From NCBI GenBank assembly GCA_016584495.1, contig WAID01000001.1, positions 1,488,001 to 1,552,000 on the forward strand: a stretch of 64,000 nucleotides of DNA, read 5' to 3'. How positions within the stretch are numbered: the stretch's first letter is position 1; each line of letters opens with the position of its first letter. Of the stretch, positions 22,736-35,294 are shown piece after piece. The stretch is from Celoporthe dispersa (Eukaryota > Ascomycota > Sordariomycetes > Diaporthales > Cryphonectriaceae). Position numbers and translations under genes: made by a program. Under the pieces are notes generated by a model, which saw nothing but the letters and a program-made list of their open reading frames with translations, did not search any database and was not told the origin of the DNA.

Positions 22736-25700
22736 GGTGACGCGGTGACTGGACGGTCTGTAGCAGGAACAACTGTCGTGAGGATGACCCAGGGCCAGAG
22801 ACGGGGCGTGTGGACGCTGAAGAGGTCCGGCACCTCCGCTTGTTCTGCGACAAATGCCGCGGCTAGTCGCTCGGTAACAGCCAGGACGATGTTAATCGAC
22901 TGGGACCATTGAGACCTGCGCTGGGTCTGTGCCCGAGAACTCGTAATCAAAATGGACCACGGCAGCCCCGACGAGGAAGAGGAGGAGAAGGAGGGGGAGT
23001 TTACCGCCTTATAAAGGCTGTGGTTGGCGGTAAGGTTGGATGAGCAGGTGTATGGACAGTGAGAAGAGAGGAGTGAAGGAAGTGTGAGAGAGTGAGAGTG
23101 AGAGAGAGAGAGAGAGGCTTGTGGTGGTGTGGAGTGGAGAAAGGCAGGACGACGGGCACAGACTTTGAGTGCCAAGGCAAGGCAAGGCACTGAAGGGGAG
23201 GGAATGCAGGCGGGTTCCAAGCAGATGGGAGGGGGGGGCCATTCTACTTTGGGTGGTGGGCGTGTGGGACGGCGGAGGGGAGGGGGCCAGGATAAGTGGG
23301 CAAGCTGGCCTGGGTGGTAGGCGTATTGGCGTAAATTGAGAGGAGAGGTTATGCCGCAAGCGGTAGAGACGGGAGCAGATTGGTTTTGGAGGAGGGGGGG
23401 GTGGGTTGGTTCCAGGCTTGCGGGCTGGTAGGCTGGTAGGTTTTGGTGGGCGTGGCAGGGTAATTCCACGCTGTGGCCTGTCAGAGACAGAGGGTTGAAC
23501 CGCTCAGACCATATCACCCAGCGCTGAGCCTTTGGGGCCTAATTTATTACACAGTATGACCTACACACCCACCTGTCCTCCCCCCTGCCCCTAAAGGACT
23601 CTACGGGAAGAGAGGGTGAAGGGGGAAAAGAAGGAAGAAAAAAAGTCATTTGTTGCAGCTACGGATGCATCATCTTCCCTAAACACGGTCGGCTCTCTTG
23701 TCACATCTCGAAAAAGGCCGGATGATGGATTGTTGGATCGGGGTGGTGGAGGAGGAGCAATCTGTGGAGCAGCTGTGGATAACCCGGCATGAACCGCATA
23801 ATCCATCCCATGGGCAAGACATCTGTGACCTGACCTTTGTCGTCTATTGTTTTTTATTTTTCCCTCCTCACACCTGCCTGTTTTCGACCGCCGCCTCTTC
23901 CAGGCACCGCCGACGGTGGCTCTAGTGCCAAAGTGCATAGTCCCAAGGCTACAGGCGGGCTTACAGGGCCCCCCTCCCCCCTCTCTCGCTCTCTCTCTCT
24001 CTTCAAGGGCCACCCCTTCAGGGGTCTCCCGCCCGCAACATCGAGGGTAAAAGTGAGACCTCGAATGCCGCATGGGTCGACGGGGGTTGCACAGGTCTCG
24101 AGTTCACAACACCTCCCTCACTAGTGCTGCTGGTGGCTGGACCCAGGAGAGGAGGCAGGCAGAGGTGGAAAAAAGAAAGAGAGAAAGAGAGAGAGATGCA
24201 TGCTCACGAGCCTGGCGGAGTGCTGACGCCTCCCTCTCGAGAGTTTGAGATGGAGGCAGGGGTGGGGATACGCTGTGGAGCTGGTCGGCAGCACAGCATC
24301 TTACGATGGGACAAAGAGACTCCTCCCCCGCCCGAGTACCATGGCACGTGCGTGGGTAGGAAGAAAAAAAAAGACCAGCACTGCCGGCGTGATCAATTGA
24401 TTAAATCATCACTATCACCACTTCCAGGGCGGATTTACATGCGCCAGTGCCTGTTGATCACCAGCGGTGTCCTGGGTGTACAGGACTGGTTGATGGTGAT
24501 TGTGTCTGTCCTTTGTGGTGACCCGACCAGGTCGACGTCATGATTCCTCTTTCTCTTCCTCTCCCTCTCTCGCTCTCTCTCTCTCTTCACCACTTTCTAC
24601 ACACATCTTCTCTCGGGAGGAGATGAGAGATGTCCCTACCCGCACCACTTCTCTCCCCCTTCCCTTCTCCTGCTACCTCCGGCACTAGTCCTGCTTATCC
24701 GCCCATCAGCGATGGTGCTACGTATGTACAATGGTCCTCTGGGTGGGTGGATTCCTGTCCTCTGCTGGGGGCGCACAGTCCAGTTCCCTGTCTCAGGCTG
24801 TCGACAAGATCTCGGGTGGATCCCTCTCAGCCTCGACAACCCCGGACATTCTCAAACTCTGGGGAGGAAGGGTGCCCAGAGATGCGGTCTCAAGATCAAC
24901 AATTAAGCTCGGCCCGGTCTCTGCATCTGCCATCTTGAAGCTGCTTCGCCCCCCGTCGCGCCGGTACTCTGTCCTAGCAGAATCCCTACTCACAGACCTC
25001 GCAACCAACCTTGATCCAAGCTGGGTGGGTGGGGGAGACGTGTCCTTTCTTTTTTTCTTCTTCTTTTTTTGGGGGGTGCCCATCCACAGGATAGCTGTCG
25101 GCCTTGTCACGGATGGCTCGGTACACAACGTCTTATGATCTGCCCTCAGCCCATGGATAAGAGGTGTGAGGGAAATAATACACTGCGTCATGGACAGCGC
25201 TTCCCCTGTACTATGTGGTAGGAATGAGCGTGCCTCGGCACTTGTACATGTCATGTCATACCAGCTCTTTCTCGCTATTCCAGAGCTCCTAGACGGTGCC
25301 GCTTCTGTTGTGGTTCAGTTGCTCCAACGACGGGCAATACCCACCGCCCGGCCGGATAGACAGCGACCCGTTGCCACGCACCAATCCTCCCGCAGGCAGG
25401 CCTACGTCCACAGTTAACGCTCCATCACAGCAACGTTTCGCCAAGCGCCTACTACCACCCAACCATGACAATTCCTTACCAACGTTTGTCTATAATTGAC
25501 CTTTCGGATTACAGATCTCGGAGATTACCCTGGCCAGCCCAGAACTCTCTTGGTGTGCATTGTCCCTTGCCTCCTCTGGGTTCTGGTTTTGGCTTAGCTG
25601 AAAGGGGCTGAGCTGCCTGGCTGCCGGTGTCGCGACTACACTCTGCTGGTACCAGTACGCCGGCTTAGGGAGATATTTTTGGGGGGCCGTTCATGCACTC

Positions 25701-26240
25701 TCTTCGTCTATCTGCCACCACGACTTGCGTTCCTTCTCCTGTCGTACGCGGCTGAACAAGACCCTAGGCCTGGACCTCATCAGCCTCAGGAGGACCGCCG
25801 CAGGCTGCATGACAGATATCCTACCATCCTTGACATGTGCATCCGAACGTGAGCGCCTCCAAAAAGATACACCAGGCACTACGACCATACGACAATACGT
25901 TCATCTGCTGTGAAGCGATGGCCCATCTATAGTACTTAGTATACGGTAGCGGGCGTCTGAAGAGGGAATGCTGTCCGACCCTGGTAGCGCCTCTGCCCAG
26001 ATCATTCATCAAGAACTCGTCACCACCTGGGCGCAGTTAGCTACACAACCTCCCCGAGGCCACATTACACGATCCCTCGCTGTTGTCTCGTCGCACAGAA
26101 ATTTCCCACCCACCACAGCGCCGGGAGCCTGCAGCAGGGCGCCGCCTCGAGCTGCCCGCCACGGCGCACTACCGATTCGCTCTCGGGTACGCACATTGGG
26201 GCTTCTCGAAAGGCCGCCCAAGAGCTTCCAGAGGAGGTAG

Positions 26241-26280
26241 GCACACACACATACACACACACACACACGCTCACACACAG
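26241..26280. repeat. (CA)n microsatellite
   Basis: CA repeat interrupted by AT and CGCT, in a gene-poor region. Confidence 0.85.
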
Positions 26281-26652
26281 TGAAACAGCCTTACGGCGTG
26301 GGTATCATGATGAGACTTTCTAGTTTTTTGTCATATTCTCCGAGGTTTGAGAGGAGGGGTCTAGTGTTCACCTCGCCACAATATAACATGTGGGCAAGGG
26401 GCTGTCCGCAGCATCCGACCGACTGGGTCGCAGCAGCCGGCGGAGCCGCACATCGTCCTCTTGCCCGAATCCGACCTGGTCAGAGGGTTGATGGCAAAGA
26501 ACCCTTGGGAAAGGATGCACATGGACGTAGGCACGCCACGGTAGGGTCCTCCTAGTGGCACCAAAAAGACAGACCGTCTAGACTCCTCGGCAGACCACGT
26601 AGCCGGGTGGCTGTCCTTGACGCTATCGTCTTGCCACCCGCACATTCTCACA

Positions 26653-26672
26653 TACACACACACACACACACA
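26653..26672. repeat. (CA)10 microsatellite
   Basis: Pure CA repeat in the gene-poor region upstream of the cyclophilin gene. Confidence 0.85.
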
Positions 26673-27695
26673 ACTGTTATCTCTCTCTCACCACGTGTAC
26701 ACCCTGCTTAGGATAAGAAACCTTTTCTTTTTTTGTTGCAGTCGCGGGGTCTATGAACCGGAAAATGACCTCTCTGACGACATTTCTTCGTTGCCCCCCT
26801 CCCCCCCCGGGTTCTTCAGGCTTGAGAGCCCATGTGGCCCTCCCCCTTCTTTGTCACGAGACACTTGCAGATCGCTCCCGCCGTGGGGGGGAATCCAAGC
26901 TTCCCACTAAGGTTGTAACGGCTGTCCCTTTCCTTGCCTTAGCCTGGGGACTTTTTTTGGCCTTGTGCTGCTCTACTATGTCCAAGAATTTCTTGAGCTA
27001 GGCACAAACGGCTTTCTTCTTCTTTTTTTTATTTTTATTTTATTCGGGTGCTGTACATGTAAATGTGGGGTGATTTTCTTCTACCTCGAGAGGCGTGTGG
27101 AGGATCTCGTGGGGGGAGCGGTGAGCTTGAGATGTCTTGAGACCTGTGTGGGCTCTGAAGCAGCTGATACGGTGGTGGCTCTAGTTGGGCAACACCCTTC
27201 TTCCAGAGCAGGTCTCTCTCTCTCTCTCTCTCCGTATCAATATATGTAAAATGGAGGGAGAAAAAAGTATCTAGGTAGGCATGCGTAATCCGCGGGCGTC
27301 TCATCCGGAATGAACTCCTAGATTATACATAAAATTCTTTTTACACACCTTTCTTGAAATGACGGGAATGTGGGTTTCTTTCTGAGAAATAGTTACAAAA
27401 GAACATACTGATTAGCATTATTAGTTTATGAGGTGAGAACATTCATACTGAGGAAGACCTCGAAATGCATCGATTCGAATGACACTAAAACACACACACT
27501 GTAAGTACAGAGTAGCGGTAGTGGACCCCTGTTACTCTGCAGAGCTCCAGTCCACTGGAACGGACCGCCCCTCTGAACGCCTAAATTTTCAGCATACAAA
27601 AGAGGCCCCCTCTTAGTCACAACTTCAAGACCATCCCACCAGGGAAAGAAAGAGAAGGAAAAAAAAAAGAAATCCGACACTCTTTAACAGCAAAC

Positions 27696-28795
27696 ATGCC
27701 TCCCACACAGCTCCCTGAGAATGGTAACCCTCTGTGAGTCGAAATGCCCCCCCTCCCCCAAAGACGGATTGTGTCGAGCAAGGAAGGGATCAGAAAAGAG
27801 ACGGGCGGGCGGCTAGGGAGGAGCTCGGTGAATGGTTGAGTGGCCCTCTCAGGGGGCCCTTCGCAGAGAGAATTGCTAGCATGCTGATGACGTGTCTCTT
27901 GACAGGGTGTTTTTCGATATGACGCTGGGTGGTAAGTTGAGGCCGTCTGTTGCCTGTTTCCTATCCTTTCGAGGGGGGGGAAAAAGAGATGAAGCGGGCG
28001 GGGCGGCAGACTGGTTGACATCTCTTCCTCCTCCGCCAAAACAGGCGAGCCCCTGGGCCGCATAACCTTTGAGCTCTTCAAGGACGTCGTGCCCCGCACC
28101 GCCGAGAACTTCCGCCAGTTCTGCACCGGCGAGTACAAGGTCAACGGTAAAGCACAGGGCTACAAGGGCTCGAGGTTTCACCGCATCGTAGGTCCTCCAT
28201 CTCCGGTCCCAACTGTGCCTAAGGGGTGCCCCTCGGGGAGCAGCTGAGCTGATGGGACGCTGACCCCTAGGGGGGGGGGGCCGGGTTGCGAGGGTTTATT
28301 TCTTTCTTTCTTTCTTTCTAAAAAACAAAACAGATCCCAAAGTTCATGTGCCAGGGCGGCGACTACCTCCACGGCGACGGCACCGGCTCCACATGCATCT
28401 ACGGCACCAAGAGCTTCGCGGACGAGAACTTCACGCTCAAGCACGACACAGAAGGCCTGTTGTCAATGGCTGTACGTCCCTCTCCCACCCGCCCACCTCT
28501 CTTTTCTCTCTCTCTCTCTCCCTCCCCAGGGCAGGAGAAAATCTTACGGCTGACCCGCTGACCACGGCCCAACCCCCCCCTCTCTCTCTCTCAGAATGCT
28601 GGCCCCAACACAAACGGCTCCCAGTTCTTCATCACCACGGTGCCCACGCCCTTCCTCGACAAGAAGCACGTCGTCTTCGGGCGCGTGGTCGACGGCATGG
28701 ACGTCGTGCGCAAGATGGAGGCCACCAAGACAGGGCGGAGGGGCAAGGACGTGCCGGACCTGGATGTCATCGTCGCGCAGTGTGGCGAGATGTGA
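27696..28795 (+). CDS. cyp3: Cyclophilin, PPIH-type peptidyl-prolyl cis-trans isomerase
   Basis: Cyclophilins catalyse cis-trans isomerisation of Xaa-Pro bonds; PPIH-type members associate with the U4/U6.U5 tri-snRNP. Five exons fit exactly: 27696-27733, 27906-27931, 28045-28187, 28334-28471 and 28595-28795. They encode 181 residues, close to the 177 of human PPIH. The first exon is only 38 nt and the second only 26 nt. Family motifs appear in order: [77 protein letters not shown] and [14 protein letters not shown]. The active-site Arg (FHR), Phe, Gln-Phe-Phe and His (KKHVVFG) are present. The position equivalent to the usual active-site Trp/His loop is not obviously Trp. It ends CGEM, as PPIH does. 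No frame problems. Confidence 0.92.
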
Positions 28796-29528
28796 GCGGA
28801 GCGGAGGAGCATGCGCGTCATGGCCGTGTGGTGTATGGGTCACGAGGAGGGGTAGGTCTCTCTGGTCTCGTCTCTGTTGCATGTTTGTTTCCCAGGGATG
28901 TGCTGTTACGAGTAACAACACTCTGGGGCCGCGACGGGGCTGGGTCAAGCTCTTCAGATAGAAAAGACGAGTTCGCTGTGGGGAGAGAAAGACGAAAGAA
29001 AAGAACAAAAAGAGGGAGACAAGAAGAGAAATTGGCTCGAGCATGGTTCACGGAACACAAGCATACAAACACAGGTACTGATGCGTAAAACAGCGCATTG
29101 TTTCGTTGCCTATCTCATGTACTCTCTGTATTAAATATGGGTCGGGTGTGCCAACGGAACATGCTCGGGGGAGCCCAGCCGCTGGAAACCTGAACGCCGC
29201 CCATATCCTCCTCGGTTTCTTGGGAAATCTTCATCTCTCTTTCACATTGGGGGTATAAAACCTTGGCCCAGCCCTGCAATCAGGGGACGATCGATGCTCC
29301 CGCTCCATGATGCCAATTAGACCCCAAGAGAAAATTCGTCAGCCAGTCATAAATCAATCCCCAAGCCAGTCCCGTACCGTTTCCTCCGACCACCCCAATC
29401 CAGTGGCACAAGGCCCCCTAAGTCTGATGCCTGGCGGCGAAAGAACGAAAACGAAGAAAGTAAACAAAAGCCGTCAGGGCTCAAGTGAGCTCGACGGAAA
29501 GAGAAAGAAGGGCCAGCGGCTTGGGCGC
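28796..29528. other. Convergent intergenic region between cyclophilin and the DUF7492 gene
   Basis: This holds the 3' flanks of two convergent genes. I see A-rich patches near 28995 but no gene. Confidence 0.6.
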
Positions 29529-30929
29529 CTAGCTGAGGATCTCGATCCGCGAGCGCCTCCGTCTCGCAAAAGGCTGGACGGAGGGTGCCACGCCTGGCGT
29601 GCGCGGGACGCTGAGGTCACCATCGCTGGCCTCGGCGACCAGGGTGGCGGTGTCCGTGCTGGTGCTGCCGGCCGTCACTGTGACTGTTGTCACGCCCTGC
29701 TTTGGTGTCAGCTGCTGCTCAATGAATCCTATAGGGCAGCGGGTGAGTGTGTAGCTTACCTGTGTGACTGTGACCGTGCTCACAGCAACGGTGACCTCGG
29801 CACCACCAGCCGTACTTGTGCCGCTGGCGGCAGCGGTGGTGATTGTCTGGAAGGTGGAGGCAGTGGCCGTGCCGGCGGCAGCTTGAGCGCTGGTCGCGGT
29901 GGCAGAGCTACCAGTTGCCAGGTTGGGCGGGGCGGACATGCCGTCGTTGGAACCGCTGTCGGCGTCCGTCTCGTCGATGCTGACGGCGAAGTTGCCCGTG
30001 AGCTCCTGCGGTACGGCTGCGGCGTTGTAGGACTGGCTCTTGTCGAAGGACTTGAGAACGTTGGACTTTGTGCCCGTGGAGCAGGCCGGGGACTTGGTAT
30101 CGCCGAGCTCCTCAGAGCAGGCATCCACAATCTTGAGGTCGATGCAGGAGGTGTAGATCTCCTGCCGGGCGACGCTCACGCCCTCCTCGCCCTCCATGGC
30201 GTTGGCCTTGTTCAGGGTCGGCCAGTCCCAGACCCAGTACAGGGTGTAGTTGGCACCCGCGGTGATGTTGGAGGGGAGCTGGATGTCAGACTGGCACCAG
30301 AGGTCGGCGCCCTCGGGGTTCGACGCGACCTTGTCGAACTGCTTCTGGCGAGACTCGGAGATGGTGCCGTCGTTGACCTGGTAGCACTGTCCGTCGTCGA
30401 AGTTGCGCGTCGCCAGCAGGCGTCCCCTCCCATCGCCACCTGTCCCGGCCACATTCCACACCTTGTGGATCGACTCGAGGGTATCGTCAGACCTCGACTT
30501 ATCGGTTCCGTAGATGTAGATGGTACCGCGGTTGCGGGGCTTGTTGGCCTGGTTCAGCGGCAGTGTCACGTGGCCGTTCTCCTCGTGACGCAGCGAGATG
30601 AAGTCGCCTGGTGCGGTCACCAGTCGGGTAAACTCGCTCGTGTAGTTGCTGGTGGACTGTTGAGGGCTACAGATGGTGTCGTTCTTGAGGATTGTCGTGC
30701 GGCCTAGGGCATTGGCTGGAAGCTGCCACAGGTCGTCCGAGATGTCGCCCTTGAACAGTGGGTTGTCGCGAGCGACGAAGCCCCGCTGGTAGCCGACAGG
30801 ATTGATCATGGTGCCGTTGGCAGCGATACGCTGCAGCTGCTCCACCCAGGAGTGCGCCGTTGCGGTAGGCACATCTGAAAGGGCCACCCAGGCCAGGAAG
30901 GCCTGTCGCAAAAAGGTGCTGCCCTTCAT
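29529..30929 (-). CDS. Secreted DUF7492-type protein with mature N-terminal histidine (putative copper oxidase-like)
   Basis: This is a secreted fungal protein of the family annotated as DUF7492 (recalled from orthologues). ATG 30929 begins a signal peptide with a hydrophobic core (FLAWVALS). Cleavage after TATA would expose HSWVEQL, an N-terminal His, as in the histidine brace of lytic polysaccharide monooxygenases. A second conserved segment is RHEENGHVTLPLNQ, with a candidate second His. Others are FDDGQCYQVNDG, ADLWCQSDI, YTLYWVWDWPTL and TSCIDLKIV, with paired cysteines. A Ser/Thr/Ala-rich low-complexity tail follows. A 63-nt intron at 29759-29697 (donor GTAAGC, branch GCTGAC, acceptor AAGCAG) is likely; splicing gives 445 residues and retention adds 21. 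Copper or oxidase activity is inference only. Confidence 0.75.
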   Translation of the reverse strand: MKGSTFLRQAFLAWVALSDVPTATAHSWVEQLQRIAANGTMINPVGYQRGFVARDNPLFKGDISDDLWQLPANALGRTTILKNDTICSPQQSTSNYTSEFTRLVTAPGDFISLRHEENGHVTLPLNQANKPRNRGTIYIYGTDKSRSDDTLESIHKVWNVAGTGGDGRGRLLATRNFDDGQCYQVNDGTISESRQKQFDKVASNPEGADLWCQSDIQLPSNITAGANYTLYWVWDWPTLNKANAMEGEEGVSVARQEIYTSCIDLKIVDACSEELGDTKSPACSTGTKSNVLKSFDKSQSYNAAAVPQELTGNFAVSIDETDADSGSNDGMSAPPNLATGSSATATSAQAAAGTATASTFQTITTAAASGTSTAGGAEVTVAVSTVTVTQVSYTLTRCPIGFIEQQLTPKQGVTTVTVTAGSTSTDTATLVAEASDGDLSVPRTPGVAPSVQPFARRRRSRIEILS

Positions 30930-33900
30930 GGTTGATGTATGATGGGTTGTAGGAGGTGTCTTGTTGGGTCGTCGAGTGGGTTCGAGAGATGGTTTATTTT
31001 TGGGTTTTTTTTTTCTTTTTGCTTTAGAGAGATAGAAAAGGAAAAGAGACTTGGAAGTATGTCGTCAAGACAAAAGTGAAGAGTAACGTCCCGCGGAAAG
31101 ATCAGCCCGGCTGATAGTAGAAGAAGTAAAGGAAAGAATAAAGAAAGGAAAACTCCTCGATCACAGTAGCATTGTGCACAACGAGGTGTCGAGAGGTATT
31201 CAGAGATTTAGGTGTTTCCCTGCGGTCGGAAGGCTGGACTTGGGACAAGGCCTAGTCAACAGAAAGCCTCAGCTGCCCCTTGAATATGAATAGAGCAGGA
31301 TAGAAATCTTCTTGGGTGGGACTGATTGGGTGTCGATGTCGATATCGAAGGGGGCTGTAGGGAGGTGGGGTCCAGAGTGGCTCAGTGGCCCCAAACACAA
31401 CGTGCTCGTGTGTTGGTCACGCAAGAGGAAGAGCGGTTGAGGAGGCTTGGGCAGATTTCGTGTCTGTCTTGTCGAGGGACTGTAGGACGAAGGAGGAGTG
31501 ACGGAGGGAGGCTGGAAAATGGATGCTGAAATCTGCAGGTCAAGTACGCGGAGGAGATGGGGCGGGTCTTGATGCACGGTGAAGGTCGGCCCACGGGTCG
31601 CTTGATGTCGTACGGATTATCGGCAGCCAGATCGATCCACAGTGGACGGCTCTCGTCATGGAAATGTGTAGAGCCAGGTGGACATGAGCACGAGGACAGC
31701 GAGAAGACGGGATCTGGATCCGAGATGATGGTTCAAGGTGGACACGCCAGCAGGTGAACGATAGGTATCGAGGGCATCTGAGATGTAATGAGAGAAGGCC
31801 GAGGACGATCAGCACCCAGGGTGAGGAGGGTCCAGGTATGGGTCCAGGTTCATGACAAGGCCGAGCGCGTGTCTTGTGGTGGGGCAGCCATCCCCGATGC
31901 AGGTGATCTGAGAGGTGACAGGAGGAGGAGGATGGGGCGGACCAGGAAACACTTGTTGGGTAGCAAGGACGGGGGGACCACCCACCTTCCGTCCCATGTC
32001 GACATTGAGCTGGAAAACACCTGGCCAGGCGAGAGAAGGAAACCACGAGACAAGCCACACCACCGCATGCAGGGAAGGGGGGAGGGGGGAGGGACAGCCT
32101 TGGGAACTCCCAGCTGTCCCTTGTAGCGCCAGGGTCGAGCGGTTTGGACGCGCAATGCTCTGTCCTGGGTGTCCATTGGACCATGGTAGGAATATCTGAG
32201 GATGAACCCAGACAGACGAGAAGGGAGAATGTTACCGACTATGGTAGCGGCCCGACCTGGGCTTGGACTTGGAGCGAGCAGTTCCTCCCTCCCTCCCTCC
32301 CTACCTACCTACCTACCTACTGCGGTACCTACAAGCCGGGTGTGTATCATAGTAGCGGTGGGGGGAGAGATTCCGGACAGGAGGGTTTTGCGGTGTCTGT
32401 CTGGAGATGCAAGACCTCCTGTCCACTCATCCGCTGTCCATCGATGCTAGTAGGAGTGGGTGGTGGGGGTGAGAGGAGAGAGGGGGGGGACTGGGAGCCC
32501 AGACCACTGCTCTGGAGACAGCCACCAGGGCTGAATGCCAGAGGCTTGACGTTCTTGTGGCTTAGGGCAGGTCGAGGGGGGACGAGATTCGAGGTGAGGT
32601 CGGAAAAGAGGCGGGCGGCTCTTTTCCTCGTCAGGCCAGGGCCCCCCCCTGTCATGGGGCTTGAATTTTAAACGCTTGCCGTTTCTTGTGGGACCCTTCT
32701 CCTGTGGGGAAAGCTGCCTCGTGTGCCTCAGAGGCTTCTCCAACCTGCGCGCCCTGCATTGGTTTCTGGTTTCGCAGCAGGGGGTCCTACCCAAAGCTTG
32801 GCGCCAAACCCTCACTCTGTCTTAATACTTCAGACGATAGTGCGATCAGCTATAGTGTAGGGTGCTGCGTCGGTTTCTGGGTCGAGAAACAGTCCTGTCA
32901 GGACATCGGGCCAACAACATCTCAAGACGGCAGCCAGACCTGCACCATAATGCCTCGGGCGCTGCGTAGCATGCCAGCATGCCAGCTGGCTGGCGAGCCC
33001 GATAAAACCCCCCAGCTCATGTAAGGTGAGGTGTCCTGCCTGGTCCGTGCCCAGACCCCTGCACCCTGGGCCGGCCAGCCATCGAGAACCACTGGTTTTG
33101 CACCTTGGCAGGGTTCGTCGAACAGGTCCCACACCTGCTCTCTCCCGACACACTTAGGCCACTCATTTCCATGTCACCAGCAACACCGTGGCTTGCGGGT
33201 TTCCCGATGCCACTTGCAACACTTTGGACCCATGTCGACCATCTTCACTCGCTAGGGTGCTCCCGCCGTTGATCAGCCGCCAGTGGGTCATGCCACGGCC
33301 GCGAGAGGCCCGGCGGCTATGGCTGCGACCATCACCGTCCACTCGTTGTCAGCACTTTGGCCTCAGTCGCGGCGAGACCCGCAGTCGTCGGCGTACACGC
33401 TGTACAATGGGCTATGGAGCCGTGATCTACGAGTCAACCATACACCACCGCGACTGCCGTGGTATGACTCTTTGCGCGAAATAATATAGAGGTCGCTGAA
33501 GCCTTCGTCGGCACTTCGGCCCACCTGAAACCAGCCTGTCCTTGGGGGTTTTTTTTCTTCTTTTTTTTTCCCCCTCTTCTTCTTCACCCTCCACGGGCTT
33601 GTCTCCCTGCTCTGAGGACCCCACGACACGATCATGGTCAGCCTACCTGCTATAGCTGAGACCACCGGCCCTTTTCCCTTTTCTTTTCTTTTTTTCTTTC
33701 TTGTTTTTTTGGTTTTAATTTGAGAAAAGGAGGGGGGGGTGCGAGCGGAAGGCTCGAGGGGCGGGAAGATTACCACTTTGAGGCTATCGTCCTTTGCTCG
33801 TTTGAGAGGACCGCTTAGGTCGGCGCTTGGGCACCGCGCAGCTCACCTGGCATCAGGACGAGATCTCGTCCCAAGGTCCCCAGCGCACACACCACCTTTA

Positions 33901-35294
33901 TTGGACAATGTCGACCCGTCTCTACTGCGCTCTCCACAGCTTGCAGCCACAACAAGCCTTGTTTTGCGGGCCAAAGAGTCATCGCAACTTTTCTGCACCA
34001 CACTGCCGGCTCTGTTACCCAATGGCACCAATTACGCCGGTGAACAGCTGGGCGAGGCTGTTTCAAACCCCTCGAGACTAATCACAACGCTCTCTTTCCT
34101 GGCTGTTGAGGTTTGCCCCCCCCCCCTCGCAGTCCGGGCAGCAGCCATCTGGCTTTTCCTGTGATTTACAGCGGTGTCAACTCTTGCAAGGATGAGCCGA
34201 GCCGACACCCTCAACTACGGTGCTGGCCTGAAACGCCTCCCCTATATCGTGCAGTCGCGGATACAGAGACCAAGAATGAAAGGGTGTGTGTCGCTTACGA
34301 AGCCTCTATCGATAAGGGGCAAGCCACCGTCTTGGGCTCCCCCTGTCTATATTTTTTGAGGCCTAAGAAGGGGAACCTGGACCGCGCTTTGCCCACCATC
34401 TACAACGACGCTCGCTCGACCCCCAACTTGAAACAAGCTTCGGCGATCGCTGGCATGCCGCACATCCCTCGCTCCAAGCGGCAGTGAGAGATGATCTACG
34501 GGGAACACCTACTAGTGATCAGCCTTGTAACGCTCACTCCTCGAAACACTGTGGAAAAGAAGAGAGACAGAGAGGGAAAAAAAAAGAAGAGAGGATTACT
34601 GACTCGGTGGGGGCCTAGTGATGCGAGTGTTTGCTCACACAATAACTGTACTCTAGATCCACAGTCCTTGTTTCGCCAAACGCAACATCGAGATAGACTC
34701 CATCGTCCCAAAAATGACCAGGAAACACAGAAACGATCTCTGTTCTATGCAAATCGGGAGATGATGGACCGCCCGAAAGCCAATCAACGCGTTTCGTACC
34801 ACGTCTTTTGTCGCCTGTCTATGGGGGTTGGTGGTCACCTTGCACTGGGGCTTGCGCGAGCGCGATTTCAACGACGAGAAAGACTAAACACATCATCTCA
34901 ACAAAAACAGGCCGTGGAGAAGAATATTCAGCTTTTCGGATGTACCCTAGGTACTTGCTAGTAGTACCTAAACACCTACCAGGGCCGATGTTGCCTGTCC
35001 GCATGGATTCGGTCTCCTATAACTTGCGCGAAAAAAAAAATCATCATGAAACGCCGAACATCCTGACTAGTTTTATTGCCTGGTGAGTAAATAAATCCAA
35101 AACTCCGTAACGCTATCGCAGCCTAGACCTGCCCCTATCGCCTTTTCTGGTCCACACAAGTGAATAGGAGGACGAGGAGGACGAGGAGGAGGATGCGAAG
35201 TAAAACAACAGCACGGCATCGCTATCCGGACACACAGGGCTGGGTTGGGCCTCTTAGAAGACTGCGTGTCTGTCTGTGTGTGAGCGAGTATGTC
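30930..35294. other. 4.4-kb gene-free region between the DUF7492 gene and abaA
   Basis: The left edge is the promoter of the minus-strand DUF7492 gene. The rest has no recognisable gene on either strand. Long frames such as 31540-32184 (-) have no domain and no homology I recognise. Features seen are a CCTC/CTAC tetranucleotide repeat at 32284-32330, T-rich tracts near 33549-33570 and 33690-33710, and GAC/GAG triplets near 35168-35195. The right edge is the abaA 3' flank. Confidence 0.5.
32284..32330. repeat. (CTCC)n/(CTAC)n tetranucleotide repeat
   Basis: Four CTCC-type units switch to five CTAC-type units. Confidence 0.85.

Larger units (their letters stand above)
22736..27695. other. Five-kilobase gene-poor region
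   Basis: No gene I can support. The left part (22736 to about 23500) is the likely leader and promoter of the minus-strand RING gene and is rich in GA/G runs on the + strand. Further on there are CT tracts near 23985-24000 and 24565-24590, T/G homopolymers near 25050-25075, CA microsatellites at 26241-26280 and 26653-26672, and a CT run near 27212-27232. Longer open frames around 24731-25254, on either strand, pass through poly-A/T and have no recognisable domain. The far right is the cyclophilin promoter. Confidence 0.55.

Noticed and set aside
24731..25254. Overlapping open frames of 135 and 153 codons on the two strands
   Set aside because: Both run through poly-T/A and have no domain; open only because stops are sparse in this composition.
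29307..30707. Long + strand frame of 466 codons
   Set aside because: Antisense of the DUF7492 gene, which has a signal peptide and conserved motifs; the + frame has none.
31540..32184. Minus-strand frame of 214 codons
   Set aside because: Cys/Pro/Ser-rich with no domain or homologue I recognise, no ATG-context or intron signals; most likely chance.
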